Origin: Amanita rubescens
Taxonomy: Eukaryota > Basidiomycota > Agaricomycetes > Agaricales > Amanitaceae
Direction: 5' to 3'
Assembly (NCBI GenBank): GCA_015039365.1
Contig: WION01000235.1
Coordinates: 1 to 64,000, forward strand
Length of the DNA: 64,000 bases
Position 1 is the stretch's first letter. The number at the start of each line of letters is the position of its first letter. Under the pieces are notes generated by a model, which searched no databases, was not told the DNA's origin, and saw nothing but the letters and a program-made list of their open reading frames with translations. Positions 10,647-21,949 of the stretch are shown piece by piece. The translations under genes were made by a program, and so were the position numbers.

Positions 10647-11161
10647 AAAATGAAGAGTACATCTTTGGTTCAATCCTACATTGTTCCCCTCTGTCTACCC
10701 CTATGCTTATGGATAGAGTATGGGTATGACATGTTTAACAGTTGGGATACCTTAGCCCACCCTAACAGAGCATGAGGGTGAATTTGAGGGTTGTGAAAGT
10801 TGTATAACAATAAAATGATACTATCGCAAGTGCAGGACAGTCATTTTCATCTCAAGGGTTGCTTTAGAAAGCCACAGCAGTTGAATGGCCAACAAACCAA
10901 CCAGCTGACGGTATGCTTGGCTTCATGGTGAAGTTGAGGGTTGTGATTGTATAACAATAAAATGATGCTATTCCAGGTAGCTACATGTCTTTTAGCTATA
11001 CCCTTGAGGGTAAACCGCCAGGGTTGCTTTGACCCCTCTACCCCTCACTGACCCCTACCCCTGTGAGGGGTAACCCCCCAACCCCTGGTGAAGGGTCAGG
11101 GGTTTCAGGGGTAGGGGTAGGGGTTGGCTCTTGAAAACCCTGGGGTTACCCCTGACAATCA
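10647..11161. repeat. Non-coding stretch with a duplicated 50-bp motif and a G/C-run tract
   Basis: A motif of about 50 bp (GAGGGTTGTG...GTATAACAATAAAATGAT) occurs twice, near 10788-10825 and 10930-10970. From about 11030 to 11150 the DNA alternates runs of C and G (CCCCTACCCCT, GGGGTAGGGGTAGGGG), which are inverted complements of each other and could form a hairpin or a G-quadruplex. Confidence 0.55.
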
Positions 11162-11371
11162 CTAGGCATCATCGATGATGCCGGATTCATCCAGCGCAGG
11201 AGTGATAGTGACCTTCGATACAATCACCTGAGTGTGCGATGCAGGAGAAACACAGTAACTTACTACTACACGGTCTTCTTCAGTATCATCAGTAGCGATA
11301 GTAGTGTCGGCATTCCCAGTACAGAGATATTCTTCGGTCTTAACGCTTTGGATGTTGTAGTTTTGACCCAT
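11162..11371 (-). CDS. Small intracellular protein, possible beta-trefoil-like fold start
   Basis: Two exons: 11371-11264 and 11212-11162, with a 51-nt in-frame intron (GTAAGT...AAG), giving 52 residues. The product starts MGQNYNIQSVKTEEYLCTGN and ends soon after VTITPALDESG. A relative exists at 31886-32166 with the same intron position (just before or after the V of VTITP). The opening pattern Y-x-I-x-S-V-x-T-x-x-Y-L resembles the first strand pair of ricin-B-like or mycocypin-like beta-trefoils, but the protein is far too short for a whole trefoil, so this copy may be truncated. A TATAAA (sense) lies near 11425-11432, about 55 nt upstream of the ATG. No signal peptide is seen. Confidence 0.5.
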   Translation of the reverse strand: MGQNYNIQSVKTEEYLCTGNADTTIATDDTEEDRVVVSYCVSPASHTQVIVSKVTITPALDESGIIDDA

Positions 11372-13132
11372 TGTCAGAGAAGTAAGCCAAGTTCAAGTCC
11401 TAAGGTTTGCAGAGAAGTTGTCTTTCCTTTATACCTTTGGATGTCACTGCAAATAAAGCATGGCTCCCTTCGAGCGTTCCCAAGATGCCTGATATATCCC
11501 GGATTCCCAAAATAGTGTACACCCTCTGACGACTCGGCACACAGCTATTATTAACCGTCGCATACGTTATCATCTGATGGTAAAACGAATGTCGACCTCC
11601 CCATCTCCGACTTGTGAGTTCAGCCGTATCCAAATACCAGATAACCACATAGAGAATACGTGGTGTGAAAAAAGGTTGTCACTGGTCCAGGGAAAATCCG
11701 ATCCAGCTTCCTGTGCGGAGGGAGAAGTGCCATTGGCATGGCTCAAAGCAGCAGAGTGCTATGGTCTCATGATTCTAATCGATCGCAGCCTATATACCTT
11801 CGTGAGTACGTGTGCCGGCAAATAAACCAAATGAGGTAACATTATTCGTGCCATTAACCGCCCCCATTAGGGAATACCGAAAAAGGTTCTTTCCCCATAA
11901 ACCATTCTGTAAGCACCAAAAATATCCTTCTAGCTTTAACCAATACACATGCAATAAGTGCCCTTAGATCCTAACAAGCGGACATTAATGATCATTCACC
12001 TTGACACAGCGATCAAGTCCTCCACTGGCGAACCAGCTCAACTACCCTCGCATCCACGCCTACAGCTCACACGCACCGACAGCCCCTCGTCATGCTACGT
12101 TCACGCCCGCAGCCCCCCCGCGACCCTCGTTTACACTCCCGCAGCCCCTACCACCACGTCCTCAGCCCCCACTGAGCTCACCACCTTCGTGTGCACGCCC
12201 ACAGCCCCCCTAGCTCTGGCTTTTCGGCGCCTAGGAAGGCTCCCATGTGACTCATTCGGCATCGAAATTAACAACAAGGTGTCCAAAACCCCAGCGCGTA
12301 TTTTACCGCCTCCCAAACTTTCATACCGCAACAAACCAGTAACCGCGATGAATGGTGCCTGGAACATCGTTGACACCTTGAAGTTCCTGCGTGGAGCCAA
12401 GGTCACGTCTTACTGGGGACTATGCGTTACGGACGATTCAGGTCTCCAAGCGAGGTGCCGCCCTCTCTAGATTATATCATTGGAAGTGCAGGTAGACGAG
12501 TCTCTACCCAACTACTGTTCAGCGAGGCGAATAGAGACTGCGATGCGATCAATTGAAGGTCTAGTATTGACTCCTCTGCGCTCTTTCACAGCACAGTATT
12601 CTAATCGACGTTTTTCTTAGTCCAGTGTTCACATCCAATGCATTGTTCCACGCTCTCGATGCCAGCAACGCTCTCATACCACCATCGCAATCGCACGCTC
12701 TCAATGATTCCAGTACCATACCTTTCACTCGATCACCTCATTACAGTGCTAGCTATCAGTCTCGCAGAATGCCTGTATTCCGTACTTGAAATAGAAATAA
12801 ATAAAATTTGTGTCGCATTTCATCTTTTTGTGAACGCTTAATAGAGTTGAAAAAACCTGCTCTCAGAGTGATCAAATCGGCTTTGACCTTGCCTAAAAAA
12901 GTGGCAAGGCGCTCTGGCTGCTCTGGAAAGCGCCGAGAGCGGCCAAAGCAGAATCTGCCGAAAACCTGATGTGAGGCTGAGCCTATGATACTAGCCGGGT
13001 ACCATGAGATGCTACGCTATGATCCATATCCCTGGCGGAACTGCGGTTCGGTCGACGACTCGACGATGGTAGACAATCACGGAAGTTACCGATATTTGTC
13101 CCAACTCTCGCGTTGGACGGTAACTGCACGCA
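11372..13132. other. Gene-poor interval before HPC2-like gene
   Basis: No gene is supported. A Pro/Thr/Ala-rich frame at 11958-12470 is overlapped by equally open frames in other phases, lacks domain signals and reflects CCC/GCC-rich DNA. The rest shows no repeat or splice-site series. Confidence 0.4.
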
Positions 13133-15669
13133 ATGGCGGCTACACGACCTCGTCCAATTTCAATCCCAGTTCACACTCTCACTCACGACGACCGCGCTCT
13201 CGTACACGCACATAACGCTCCTCCGCCCCTCTCACACACTCAACCCAGAGGCACTTCCTCTTCACCCGTTTCTGTCCACTCAAACTCTTCCCCCGTCTCT
13301 CATCCACCTATTTCTCGTTCTCAATCACCAGAACCTCTTCCCGATCTCGTCGACGGGGAAGATGAACTTACCTCTAAACCCGTCTCAACCAAACCTACAT
13401 CCACAGCCAAACCCCGCTCTCGAGCCACCGCCAACGTCTCATCATCCACTCCTACCACCACAACCACCACAACCACAACCGCTACCACGACACAACCCGC
13501 TCCCACCAAACCCACCTCACGCAAACCCTCTCGATCACCATCACCCCCACCTCCTCCTCAACCACCCCAACTCCAAACAATCCGATTAGAAATAAACCTC
13601 GGCGGACCAGACAACTACGAAGTCGACATTTCCGCACTCGCAAAAGCGACTGGACAACGTCCCTCAACACCCCTTGGCAAACCCTCCTCTTCTTCCAAAT
13701 GCGTCGTCGACGACGACGATAGTAGTGGAGATGAATCTGGTGGGGACGTTCCCAAGGAGGGTTCTTCTTCTTCCAAAGACAAGGATAAAGATAAGGATAA
13801 AGATAAAGATAAAGATAAAGGTGGGAAGACGAATTCCGGTAAGGAGGGTACTAAAGACGGAAAGGAAGGAAAGGAGGGTACTAGTAAAGACGGAGGAGAA
13901 CCGGACGGAAACGGTGAAGGGGGGACAAAGAAGAAAAAGAAAAAGAAACACGCGGCGTCAGAGTATTACGATACTTCTGATCCTTTTATCGACGATTCTG
14001 AATTGGCGATTGATGAGCGGACTTGGTTTGCTCAGACGAAACAGCAAGGGTTTTATGTGTCGAGTGGGGAGGTGGCTTTGTTGAAGGATAATAAAGGTCC
14101 TGGGGCGGGTGGTGGTGGTCCTGGTGGTCCTGGTGATAAGTGAGTTGTTTGTGGTTCAAGTTTACGAGTTTTGACCGGCATCAGGAATAAGAAGCCAAAG
14201 TCGAAAAAGGCACCGGCGAGTAGTGTGAGTGCGAAAGGGAAAGACAGTGGTGGTGGTACGGAGAGCGCGGGGGTTGCTACTGGAACTCGCGACGAAGACA
14301 AGTTTAATGATGATGATGAAAGAGGAGGGGATGGGTCAGGTTCAGCGGGAGGAACGAGAGACGGTGAAATGGAAGACACTTCTGAAGTCGGTCAGAAACG
14401 AAAGCGGTATATCACCGTTGTCGATCAGGCCGGTAAGAAACGTAAAGTCGTCGACATTGTGAGTGGTCCTTGTTTTCTCCCCCCCCCCTCCTCTTACACC
14501 CGCGCATATATATATAGAATTCGTTCCATCCTGATGTTCAAGCTGAGATTGAAGTACTCAAAGAAGCTATAAGTAAAGGTGCCGTGTGCCCCTTTTTTTT
14601 TTTTCACGACGCCAACTCACGCCCTACGACAGAAAGCTGGGGTCAAAAAGGAAAATTCCCTCCCACAATCAAACCTTTCTTGGGCAAACTCGCCATCCTG
14701 GCGATCAGATTAGGCGAATACGATGATCACTTTTTCACTCTAATGCCCACGTTGTTTCCTTATAACAAGTTTACGATGAGTGTGCGTCAATTTCTTTCTC
14801 TTCAGAGGGAAAACCTTGACACGGAACGCATATATTAGAAACTTATCAAGCGAACGGTATTCCAAGACCACGTTCAGTTTTTAACTGAACGACAAGAAGT
14901 GCTTCTCAAAGAGCTTGCGGAGCAAGCCAAAGCAGGGTTCTCGAAAGCGGAGGAAGAGTGGGAGAAGAGTGTCCAAGCCTGGGGTAAGCATGGGTTTCAC
15001 GTATCTCTTCCAAGTTGTTGAACCTGCGTTATTTTTAGATAAGAGGCAGGAAAAGGCTAGGTTGGAAGCGGCTGCTGCCGGTGGTGGTGGTGGTGGTGGA
15101 GGCGAGCAAGGGATGGCAGACTCGACGGCTCCTACGAGGCATCCGACCGAGGAAATGGAAGTGGATGGTGGGGATACCTCTCGCGATCGCGATAGGGATA
15201 GGGACAAAGAGAGGGAGGACGGGGCTCCTCTCTCTACTGCTGCTCCCCCAACCTCAACTGGGCCTGCCGGAAAAGATCCCCACCCGCCTGGAAAGAAGTA
15301 TCGTCTGACGGAATCGATGAAGGCGATCGTATGGGAGCTCGTCATGTTAAGTAACGAGTGTTGTCGATTGGAAAATGAGAAAAAGTAGGTGGAAGGTGGT
15401 TTTTTTCGTTCCGTTCTATGAACTCATTTGTGTTGGTGGATAGTGCTTTGGAAGGATCGGTTATTCAAGTGAGCGAGCAGGGGTCGAGAAAAGTCCTTTA
15501 TCAAAAGATTGTTGCGGCATTTCCGGAGGGGTGGATGTCTTCTGGTCAGATTTCGAGAGATGGTGGGTGTCGGTGGTTGGTTGTTAACCCCCTTTGTTTG
15601 CTAATGTGCGTTTTAGTGAGTTCGATGAAGAAGAAATTTGAAAAGGAAGCGATGGAGAACGAGGCATAG
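13133..15669 (+). CDS. HPC2/ubinuclein-family subunit of the HIRA histone chaperone complex
   Basis: Eight exons keep phase: 13133-14139, 14185-14458, 14518-14578, 14633-14781, 14839-14983, 15039-15384, 15444-15562, 15617-15669 (717 residues). The N-terminal ~270 residues are low complexity (Ser/Pro/Thr, then a KDKDKD run and poly-Lys). Residues ~273-317 hold the Hpc2-related domain, with EYYDTSDPFIDDSEL, the block by which Hpc2/UBN1 binds H3-H4 (H3.3). A middle helical region follows over exons 3-7 (FHPDVQAEIEVLKEAI, KFPPTIKPFLGKLAILAIRL, KKYRLTESMKAIVWELV), matching the ubinuclein middle domain. The role is replication-independent nucleosome assembly in the nucleus, with HIRA. The last exon (SSMKKKFEKEAMENEA) is duplicated at 17416-17470. 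Confidence 0.9.
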
Positions 15670-15763
15670 GGTTGCCTTTTGCCTTGCGCTGTTATTTTAT
15701 TCGTTACTTACTTTAGTTGCATGTAAACTGTGTCATAACCTATATCTTAGTACAACCTTAAAA

Positions 15764-17082
15764 TCACATGCAGGCCTCTAGGACAGAATGACATCCAACG
15801 TGTAGTTCCATGTCGAACGTGGCAAGTTTTACAATACCGATCTCTTCCAACTTTCTTAAACCCTTCACCCGGCGACGCAATTTTTCAAAAAACACATCAG
15901 TTTTTTCTGGTTTGCGAATATTCAATATAATCTTGATCAATGTCAGATTTGGAAACATGCTCCGGAATTTATCGAGGCAATTTGGGGACTCGAAGAATCC
16001 CAAATCGCACATGCAGAGATGATCGTCTATCGATGGTGTGTCCCATAGAGTAAACTTGAATTTCAACTCCTCTAGAAGATTTGGCGAGGGAAGAGCCGAC
16101 AACATCTTCCACATGGCCGAAACGAGTAAGGGTACATCCATTCGGAACCCGCAAAAACCGATAAATAGCGACCGAAGGTTGATGAGTTGCACAACTTGGT
16201 TTGGCTCCAAATATTTCATTGATTCACGGGCATCTGTCAGAATTTACTAAGGTATCGTATTTGGCACACAACAGGAAGCTTACCGAGCGGCGTAAAACCA
16301 TATGGCCCAGCAAAGGCGACAACAAGCTGCTTGACGCCATGACCGATGTGTTCTAAAAATCGCCAGGTCAAGGGATTGTCAGCCGGGGAACTAAGGCTTC
16401 GTATATGGAAGGTATGAACAGTAACATCAAGACCGGGGTTAGCCAATGGATCAAGTACATCTTTAAGACACGCGAGGGAGATGTTGTCGAGTATTCTGAA
16501 GTGGAGGGGACGACGAAATATGGATAGGTGACTCCGCGAGAGGTCCGAATCTTCCATTTTAAGGGTCAGCCCCCGGAAAGCAAGCGTCTTCAGAGTGGGT
16601 GAAAGCCGGCCGAATAACATCACCATATCTCCCGTCTTTTCCATGTCCACGCCTTCCAACTGCAAATTGTGTATCTCCAATTTGGAGATAACATCTAGGA
16701 CGGAGCACGGTACTCGTCTCCATCCATAATTGGAGGGCGAATGTAAGAATATGCTTAGTGTCTTGACATTACAGAGGTTTGACGCAACCGTTTTAGGGTC
16801 TCTCGCATTGCCATAGGTGTAATCCAGAAGGAACAAGTCTTGGAGGTGAATCTGCTGGACAGCTGATGTAAAGCTGGTCCAAGGCGCACCAGCGAGGTCC
16901 AAAAACCGGTCAAAATCCTCGTCTAACATGAACCCAAGGGTGGAAAAAAGACGACGCCGGGTTTTGACAAGGGCCCGTTTAGAGACTAGGCCGAAGGAAA
17001 ATAACGCCGATGTCTCGTCGAGTTGATCGATGAATTCGTCGAGAAGCTCTAGGGGAAACGTGAAGTCGCTAGCTGGGTTCAT
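15764..17082 (-). CDS. F-box-like protein, tandem paralogue A
   Basis: Exon 1 is 17082-16284 and exon 2 16233-15764 (422 residues), with an intron of about 50 nt (GTAAGC...CAG). The start MNPASDFTFPLELLDEFIDQL, then SFGLVSKRALVKTRRRLFST, has the L..ELLDE.ID and C/S-x-LVS+ pattern of Agaricomycete F-box proteins, which bind Skp1 in SCF ubiquitin ligases. The rest is a leucine-rich, LRR-like region without a named domain (SPTLKTLAFRGL). I chose the second ATG (17082) rather than 17115 because paralogue B starts at the equivalent codon. It points toward the HPC2-like gene: only 94 bp separate the two stop codons. Confidence 0.78.
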
Positions 17083-17568
17083 GTTGGCTGGCCGCAGATC
17101 GAGGAGTGTGATCAATCGGTGCGTTACTAAAGTAATCCTAAAATGGAAATTGGCTTTCCCATCAGCGCTCCGTCACACGACAAGATTCAAAAAGGAGGTG
17201 AGCGGGCATCAGACGGAGAATGGTAATGGGCCAAGATACGTAGCCTTGCCAATTTGTGAGCAAATGCTTGCAAGACACCTCAGTTCCGCAACAATATTTT
17301 CACATAACGTCTGCTGCTGGTCAATTCCGGGTCTCTATCGAATTGTTTGTACATCCAGCAACCTGTTTTCTGAGCGTTTCCAAGCCCGTTTTTGCTAATG
17401 TCCTTCTCACGTTTTAGTGAGATCAATGAAGAAGAAATTTGAAAAGGAGGCAATGGAGAACGAGGCATAGGGGTTGCCTTTTACTTTGCGCTGTTATTTT
17501 ATTCGTTACTTTTTAGTTGCATATAAACTGCGTCATAACCCAATCTATACCTTAGTACAAACCTGCAA
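17083..17568. repeat. Duplicated fragment containing the HPC2 last exon
   Basis: From about 17385 to 17568 the sequence repeats the end of the HPC2-like gene and its 3' flank (about 15590-15763): a GCTAATGT...TTTTAG intron end, then the codons for MKKKFEKEAMENEA, stop, and GTTGCCTTTT. No other HPC2 exon precedes it. It is the left edge of the segment that carried the second F-box copy. Confidence 0.8.
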
Positions 17569-18885
17569 TCACATACAGGTCTCTAGGACAGAATGACATG
17601 CGACGTGTCCTTCCATATGGAACACGGTAAGTTTTACAATACCGATCTCTTCCAACTCTCTCAAACCCTTCACCCGGCGACGCAATGTTTCAAAAAACAT
17701 ATCAGTTTTTTCTGGTTTGCGATTATTCAATATAATCTTGATCAATGTCAGATTTGGGAACATGCTCCGAAATTTATCGAGGCAATTTGGAGACTCGAAA
17801 AATTCCAACTCGGACATGCAGCAATGATCGTCTACCAATGGTTCGTCAAATAGAGTAAACTTGAATTTCAACTCCTCGAGAAGATGTGGCGAGGGAAGAG
17901 CGGACAGCATCTTCCACATAGCCGATACGAGTAAGGGTATATGCATTTGGACCCCGCAAAAACCGATAAATAGCGACCGAAGGTTGATGAGTTGCACAAC
18001 TTGGGTTGGCTCCAAATATTTCATTGATTCATCTGTCAGAATTGACTTGCTAAGGTGTCGTATTTAGCGCATAAGAGGAAGCTTACCCGGTGACGCAATA
18101 CGAGAAGGCAAAGTAAAGGAGATGACAAGCTGCACGACGCCATGACCGATGTGTTCTAAAAATCGCCAGGTCAAGGCATTGTCGCCCAGGAAAATGGATT
18201 CCCGTATGTGGAAAGTATGGACAGTAACGTCAAGGCCGGGGTTAGCTGTTGGATCAAGTACATCTTTAAGAAACGTGGTGAGGGAGAGGTTGTCGAGTAT
18301 TCTGAAGTGGAGGGGACGACGAAATATGGATAGATGACGCAAGGGGTGCAAATCTTCTACTGCATATGCCCGCACCGCCCGAAAAGCCAGAATTTTCAGA
18401 GTGGGCGAAAGTCTGCTGAATAATATCACCATCTCTTCCGTCGTCGTCATGCCCACGCCGTCCAACTGCAAATCGTGTATCTTCAATTCACAAACAATAT
18501 CTAGGATGGAGCGCGGCAGTGTTCCCCCTCCAAAATGACAGAGATGTACGAATATGCTTAGTGTCTTGACATTACAGAGGTTTGATGCAACTGTTTTAGT
18601 GTCTCTCGCATTGCCATAGTCGTAATACCGAAGGAACAAGTCTTGGAGGTGGATCTCCCGGACAGCTGATTTAAAGCTGGTCCACGGCGCACCAGCTAGG
18701 TCCAAAAACCGGTCAAAATCCTCGTCTAACGTGAACTCGAGGGTGGAAAAAAGACGACGCCGGGTTTTGAGAAGGGCTCGCTTAGATACGAGGCCACAGG
18801 AAAGTAATGTCGATGTCTCGTCAAGTTGATCGATTAATTCATCGAGAAGCTCAGGGGGGAACATGAAGTCGCTAGCTGCGTGCAT
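17569..18885 (-). CDS. F-box-like protein, tandem paralogue B
   Basis: Exon 1 is 18885-18087 and exon 2 18032-17569 (420 residues), with the same exon structure as paralogue A and high similarity along the whole length (SDFMFPPELLDELIDQLDE; SCGLVSKRALLKTRRRLFST). Differences cluster in the middle (KTLSIF blocks and after), as expected of substrate-recognition regions. The copies are tandem in the same orientation; the duplication also moved the last HPC2 exon. A role as SCF substrate adaptor is inferred from the N-terminal motif only. Confidence 0.78.
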
Positions 18886-19357
18886 GTTGGCTGGCTACAG
18901 GTTGAGCGTAAGTAAATTGCATGCCGAAGACAAGCCGTAAGTAAATATATGTAAATAGAACGTCATGCCCTTTGACTCACGCCGGCCTTTGATGGTAAAA
19001 CTTACCTCGACATTTCCGTATGAGAAATCATGACGATTGGACGGAGGAGAGACCGAGCTGTTAACCAGACGACGGGAATCTGACGGGGTACATGCGAGTG
19101 CACTGTGCAGCGTTGGTTATCACCCGAGTCCGCGGTTGAACGACTCGGACGGCGGACGCAAACGGCAGCTACGAGGAAGCGGCGCGCCTAGTAGGATAGC
19201 AACATGATGCATCATGGCAACGGCGCGGGGAGCGATCTGATAGTTGCGGAAACGTAAGCTCGGATCAGCTCCGGCTCCGAGCCTGACACAATCTATCGTC
19301 GCGTTGTGAATCTGATGTTTGCAACATGATCTCGTTCCAGGTGTTGTCGCTCCAGCT
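18886..19357. other. Intergenic region before the kinase-like array
   Basis: This is the divergent spacer between F-box paralogue B (-) and the first kinase-like gene (+). No further gene is supported. Part of the array promoter module (CATGATCTCG...CAGCTGATATAAAAC) begins near 19325. Confidence 0.5.
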
Positions 19358-19358
19358 G

Positions 19359-19366
19359 ATATAAAA
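19359..19366 (+). promoter_or_regulatory. TATA box of kinase-like copy 1 (shared promoter module)
   Basis: ATATAAAA lies 92 bp before the ATG. The same module (ATATAAAACACTGCC...CCAGGCTGGTTCCTCCACATCTTC) precedes all four array genes, with TATA boxes near 20579, 21850 and 23943, so the four copies are probably co-regulated. Confidence 0.6.
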
Positions 19367-19457
19367 CACTGCCGGGTGTTGCTGATGAATCTCCAGGCTG
19401 GTTCCTCCACATCTTCCCAACGCTGAGCGTTCCTCAAGGCCTCATATTCGATCTATA

Positions 19458-20340
19458 ATGCGCCTTACATTCATCGCTCTTGCATTCTTCTTCATCAACG
19501 TCCTCGCGACGCCAATCAACCCATCACGTGGCAATGCCGTGGCATTGAGAGTATGTTGTTGGATAAATCGTCTCTGAATATTCTGAACTGTTTGCATTAT
19601 CAGAGACGATCTCCAAACGAACGTGATACACCTGGCAAGGTCGCTGCTCCCAAAGCCCGTACCTCCACTCCAAAAGGGGGAAATGACTCTACAATGAAGA
19701 AAGCAGCGGCCAAGTGCAAGCGTGCGACGCCTAACGAGCTCATCGAGGCCCTGAGAATATTTGACGGACAAAATCCACTCCTTTCTGAGGCGGGCTGCAG
19801 CGTCTATCGCCTGAAAGAGAAAGTTGACAACGAGAATGTGATCGTGAAGGTGATCCTGAATGGAATGAGGTCGAAAAAGACGATCGTAGACGAAGCGTGG
19901 GCTCTTCATAACGTCGAGCAGTTGCTCGGCTGGGCCCACACGCCCAACGGAAGGTTATACTATCTCTTTATAAAAGATATGGGCGTTCCGTTGTCGCCGC
20001 AGATGCCGTTCGCAAAGGATCCCCAGCAGCTCCGAGAACTCCAGCTCAAAGCCGAAAAAGTCTACCACTCACAATACCATTTAGAACACGAGTAAGAGTG
20101 CTACTATTCAGTTGGAACTAATGACATACAGTTGATTATAGCGACCATAACGAAAGCCCGGCCAACTGGGTGTTCAGGCAAGAAGCTGGCGGCGAATGGC
20201 GAGCAGAACTGATCGACTGGGAGTTCTTCAAGAGAGAAAGCGGCCATAAAGATTACAAAGATCCGCCGGCACCGTTTATAATAGATCCGGACTGCGTTTT
20301 TGTGCCTCCGAAGATGGAGAGGTATCTCGGGACTAAGTAG
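19458..20340 (+). CDS. Secreted kinase-like protein, array copy 1
   Basis: Exons 19458-19550, 19604-20091 and 20142-20340 give 259 residues. Exon 1 encodes a signal peptide (MRLTFIALAFFFINVLATP) and a short pro-segment ending at a basic LRRRS site at the exon junction, a likely Kex2 cleavage site. The rest can be mapped on a small protein-kinase/APH fold: VIVKV (beta-3 Lys), DEAWALHNVEQLL (alpha-C Glu), YYLFIKDMGVPL (hinge), DDHNESPANWVF (catalytic Asp/Asn loop) and AELIDWEFF (metal-binding Asp, as IDWE in APH kinases). No clear glycine-rich loop is seen. I know no named family for it; kinase activity is an inference. The final exon starts inside the catalytic loop. Confidence 0.75.
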
Positions 20341-20679
20341 TTTCATAGCTGTCGATTTACTTACGACTTTGGCTTTTTTAACCGGTACAAGTCCATCGAG
20401 TATTTCAAGTTCGCCTTTGACTAGCAGCTCAATATCTACCACCACTCGTAATAATCAGCACTAAACAAAGTAGGAAAACGCGTTTATATCGATTTAGTCA
20501 AGCTCGGCTCAGCTCGGTTCTGAGCCCGTTGCCCGTATCATCGCGTTGTGATGTCCAACATGATCTCGCTCCCAGCCGATATAAAACAGTATAAAACACT
20601 GCCAAGTGTTGCTGATGAATCCCCAGGCTGGTTCCTCCACATCTTCTCAACGCTGGGCGTTCCTCGTATTCGATCTACA

Positions 20680-21580
20680 ATGCACCTTACATCCATCGCT
20701 CTTGCATTCCTCTTCCTTATCAACGTCCTCGCGACGCCAATCAACCTCTCGCATGGCAATGCCGTGGCATTGAGAGTATGTTGTTGGATAAATCGTCTCT
20801 GAATATTCTGAACTGTTTGCATTATCAGAGACGATCTCCAAACGAACATGATACGCCTGGAAAGGTCGCTGCTCCCAAAGCCCATACCTCCACTCAAAAA
20901 GGGGGAAATCACTCTACAATGGAGAAAGCAGCGGTCAAGTGCAAGCGTGCGACGCCTAACGAGCTCATCGAGGCCCTGAGGATATTTGACGGACAAAATC
21001 CACTCCTTTCGGAGCCGGACTGCAGCGTCTATCGCCTGAAAGAGAAAGTTGACAACGAGAATGTGATCGTGAAGGTGATCCAGAATGGAATGAGGTTGAA
21101 AAAGATGATCGTAGACGAAGCGTGGGCTCTTCATAACGTCGAGCAGTTGCTCGGCTGGGCCCACACGCCCAACGGAAGGTTATACTATCTCTTTATAAAA
21201 GATATGGGCGTTCCGTTGTCGCCGCAGATGCCGTTCGCAAAGGATCCCCAGCAGCTCCGAGAACTCCAGCTCAAAGCCGAAAAAGTCTACCGCTCACAAT
21301 ACCATTTAGACCACGAGTAAGAGTGCTACTATTCAGTTGCAACTTATGACATACAGTTGATTATAGTGACCATGACGTTGAAATCCCGCAAAACTGGGTG
21401 TTCAGGCAAGAAGCTGGCGGCGAATGGCGAGCAGAACTGATCGACTGGGAGTTCTTCACGAGAGAAAGCGACTATAACGGTTACAAAGATCCGCCGGCAC
21501 CGTTTATAATAGATCCGGACTGCGTTTTTGTGCCTCCGAAGATGAAGAAGTTTCTCGGGTATCTCAAGAGACGGGACTAA
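20680..21580 (+). CDS. Secreted kinase-like protein, array copy 2
   Basis: Exons 20680-20775, 20829-21316 and 21367-21580 (265 residues), the same structure as copy 1 and nearly identical in exon 2. The signal peptide is MHLTSIALAFLFLINVLATP. Lys in VIVKV, Glu in DEAW, DHD.....NWVF and LIDWE are all kept. The C-terminus is longer (LGYLKRRD). The spacing to copy 1 is about 1.22 kb, including a copy of the promoter and a GCTCGGCTCAGCTCGGTTC motif at about 20503. Confidence 0.75.
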
Positions 21581-21949
21581 GTAGTTTCATAGCTGTCGAT
21601 TTACTTGTGACATTGGCTTTTTTAACCGGTATAAATCCATCGAGCGTTTCGAGTTCGCCTTTGACTAACAGCTCAATATCTACCACCAGTGACCACTCGT
21701 AGTACGCATAATAATCAGTACTAAACAAAGTGTTGGCACCAGGAAAACGCGTTCATATCAATTTAGTCGTGGTAGAATAAGCTCGGCTCAGCTCGGTTCC
21801 GAGCCCGTAACATCGCGTTGTGATGTCCAACATGATCTCGCTCCAGCCGATATAAAACAGTATAAAACACTGCCAAGTGTTGCTATGAATCCCCAGGCTG
21901 GTTCCTCCACATCTTCTCAACGCTGGGCGTTCCTCGTATTTGATCTACA

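Noticed and set aside
11958..12470. 170-codon Pro/Thr-rich plus-strand frame
   Set aside because: Overlapping frames are equally open, composition follows C-rich DNA, and there is no domain, signal peptide or splice pattern.
13321..13670. Minus-strand Val-rich frames opposite the HPC2-like gene
   Set aside because: They are complements of Thr/Pro/Lys-rich low-complexity coding of the real exon.
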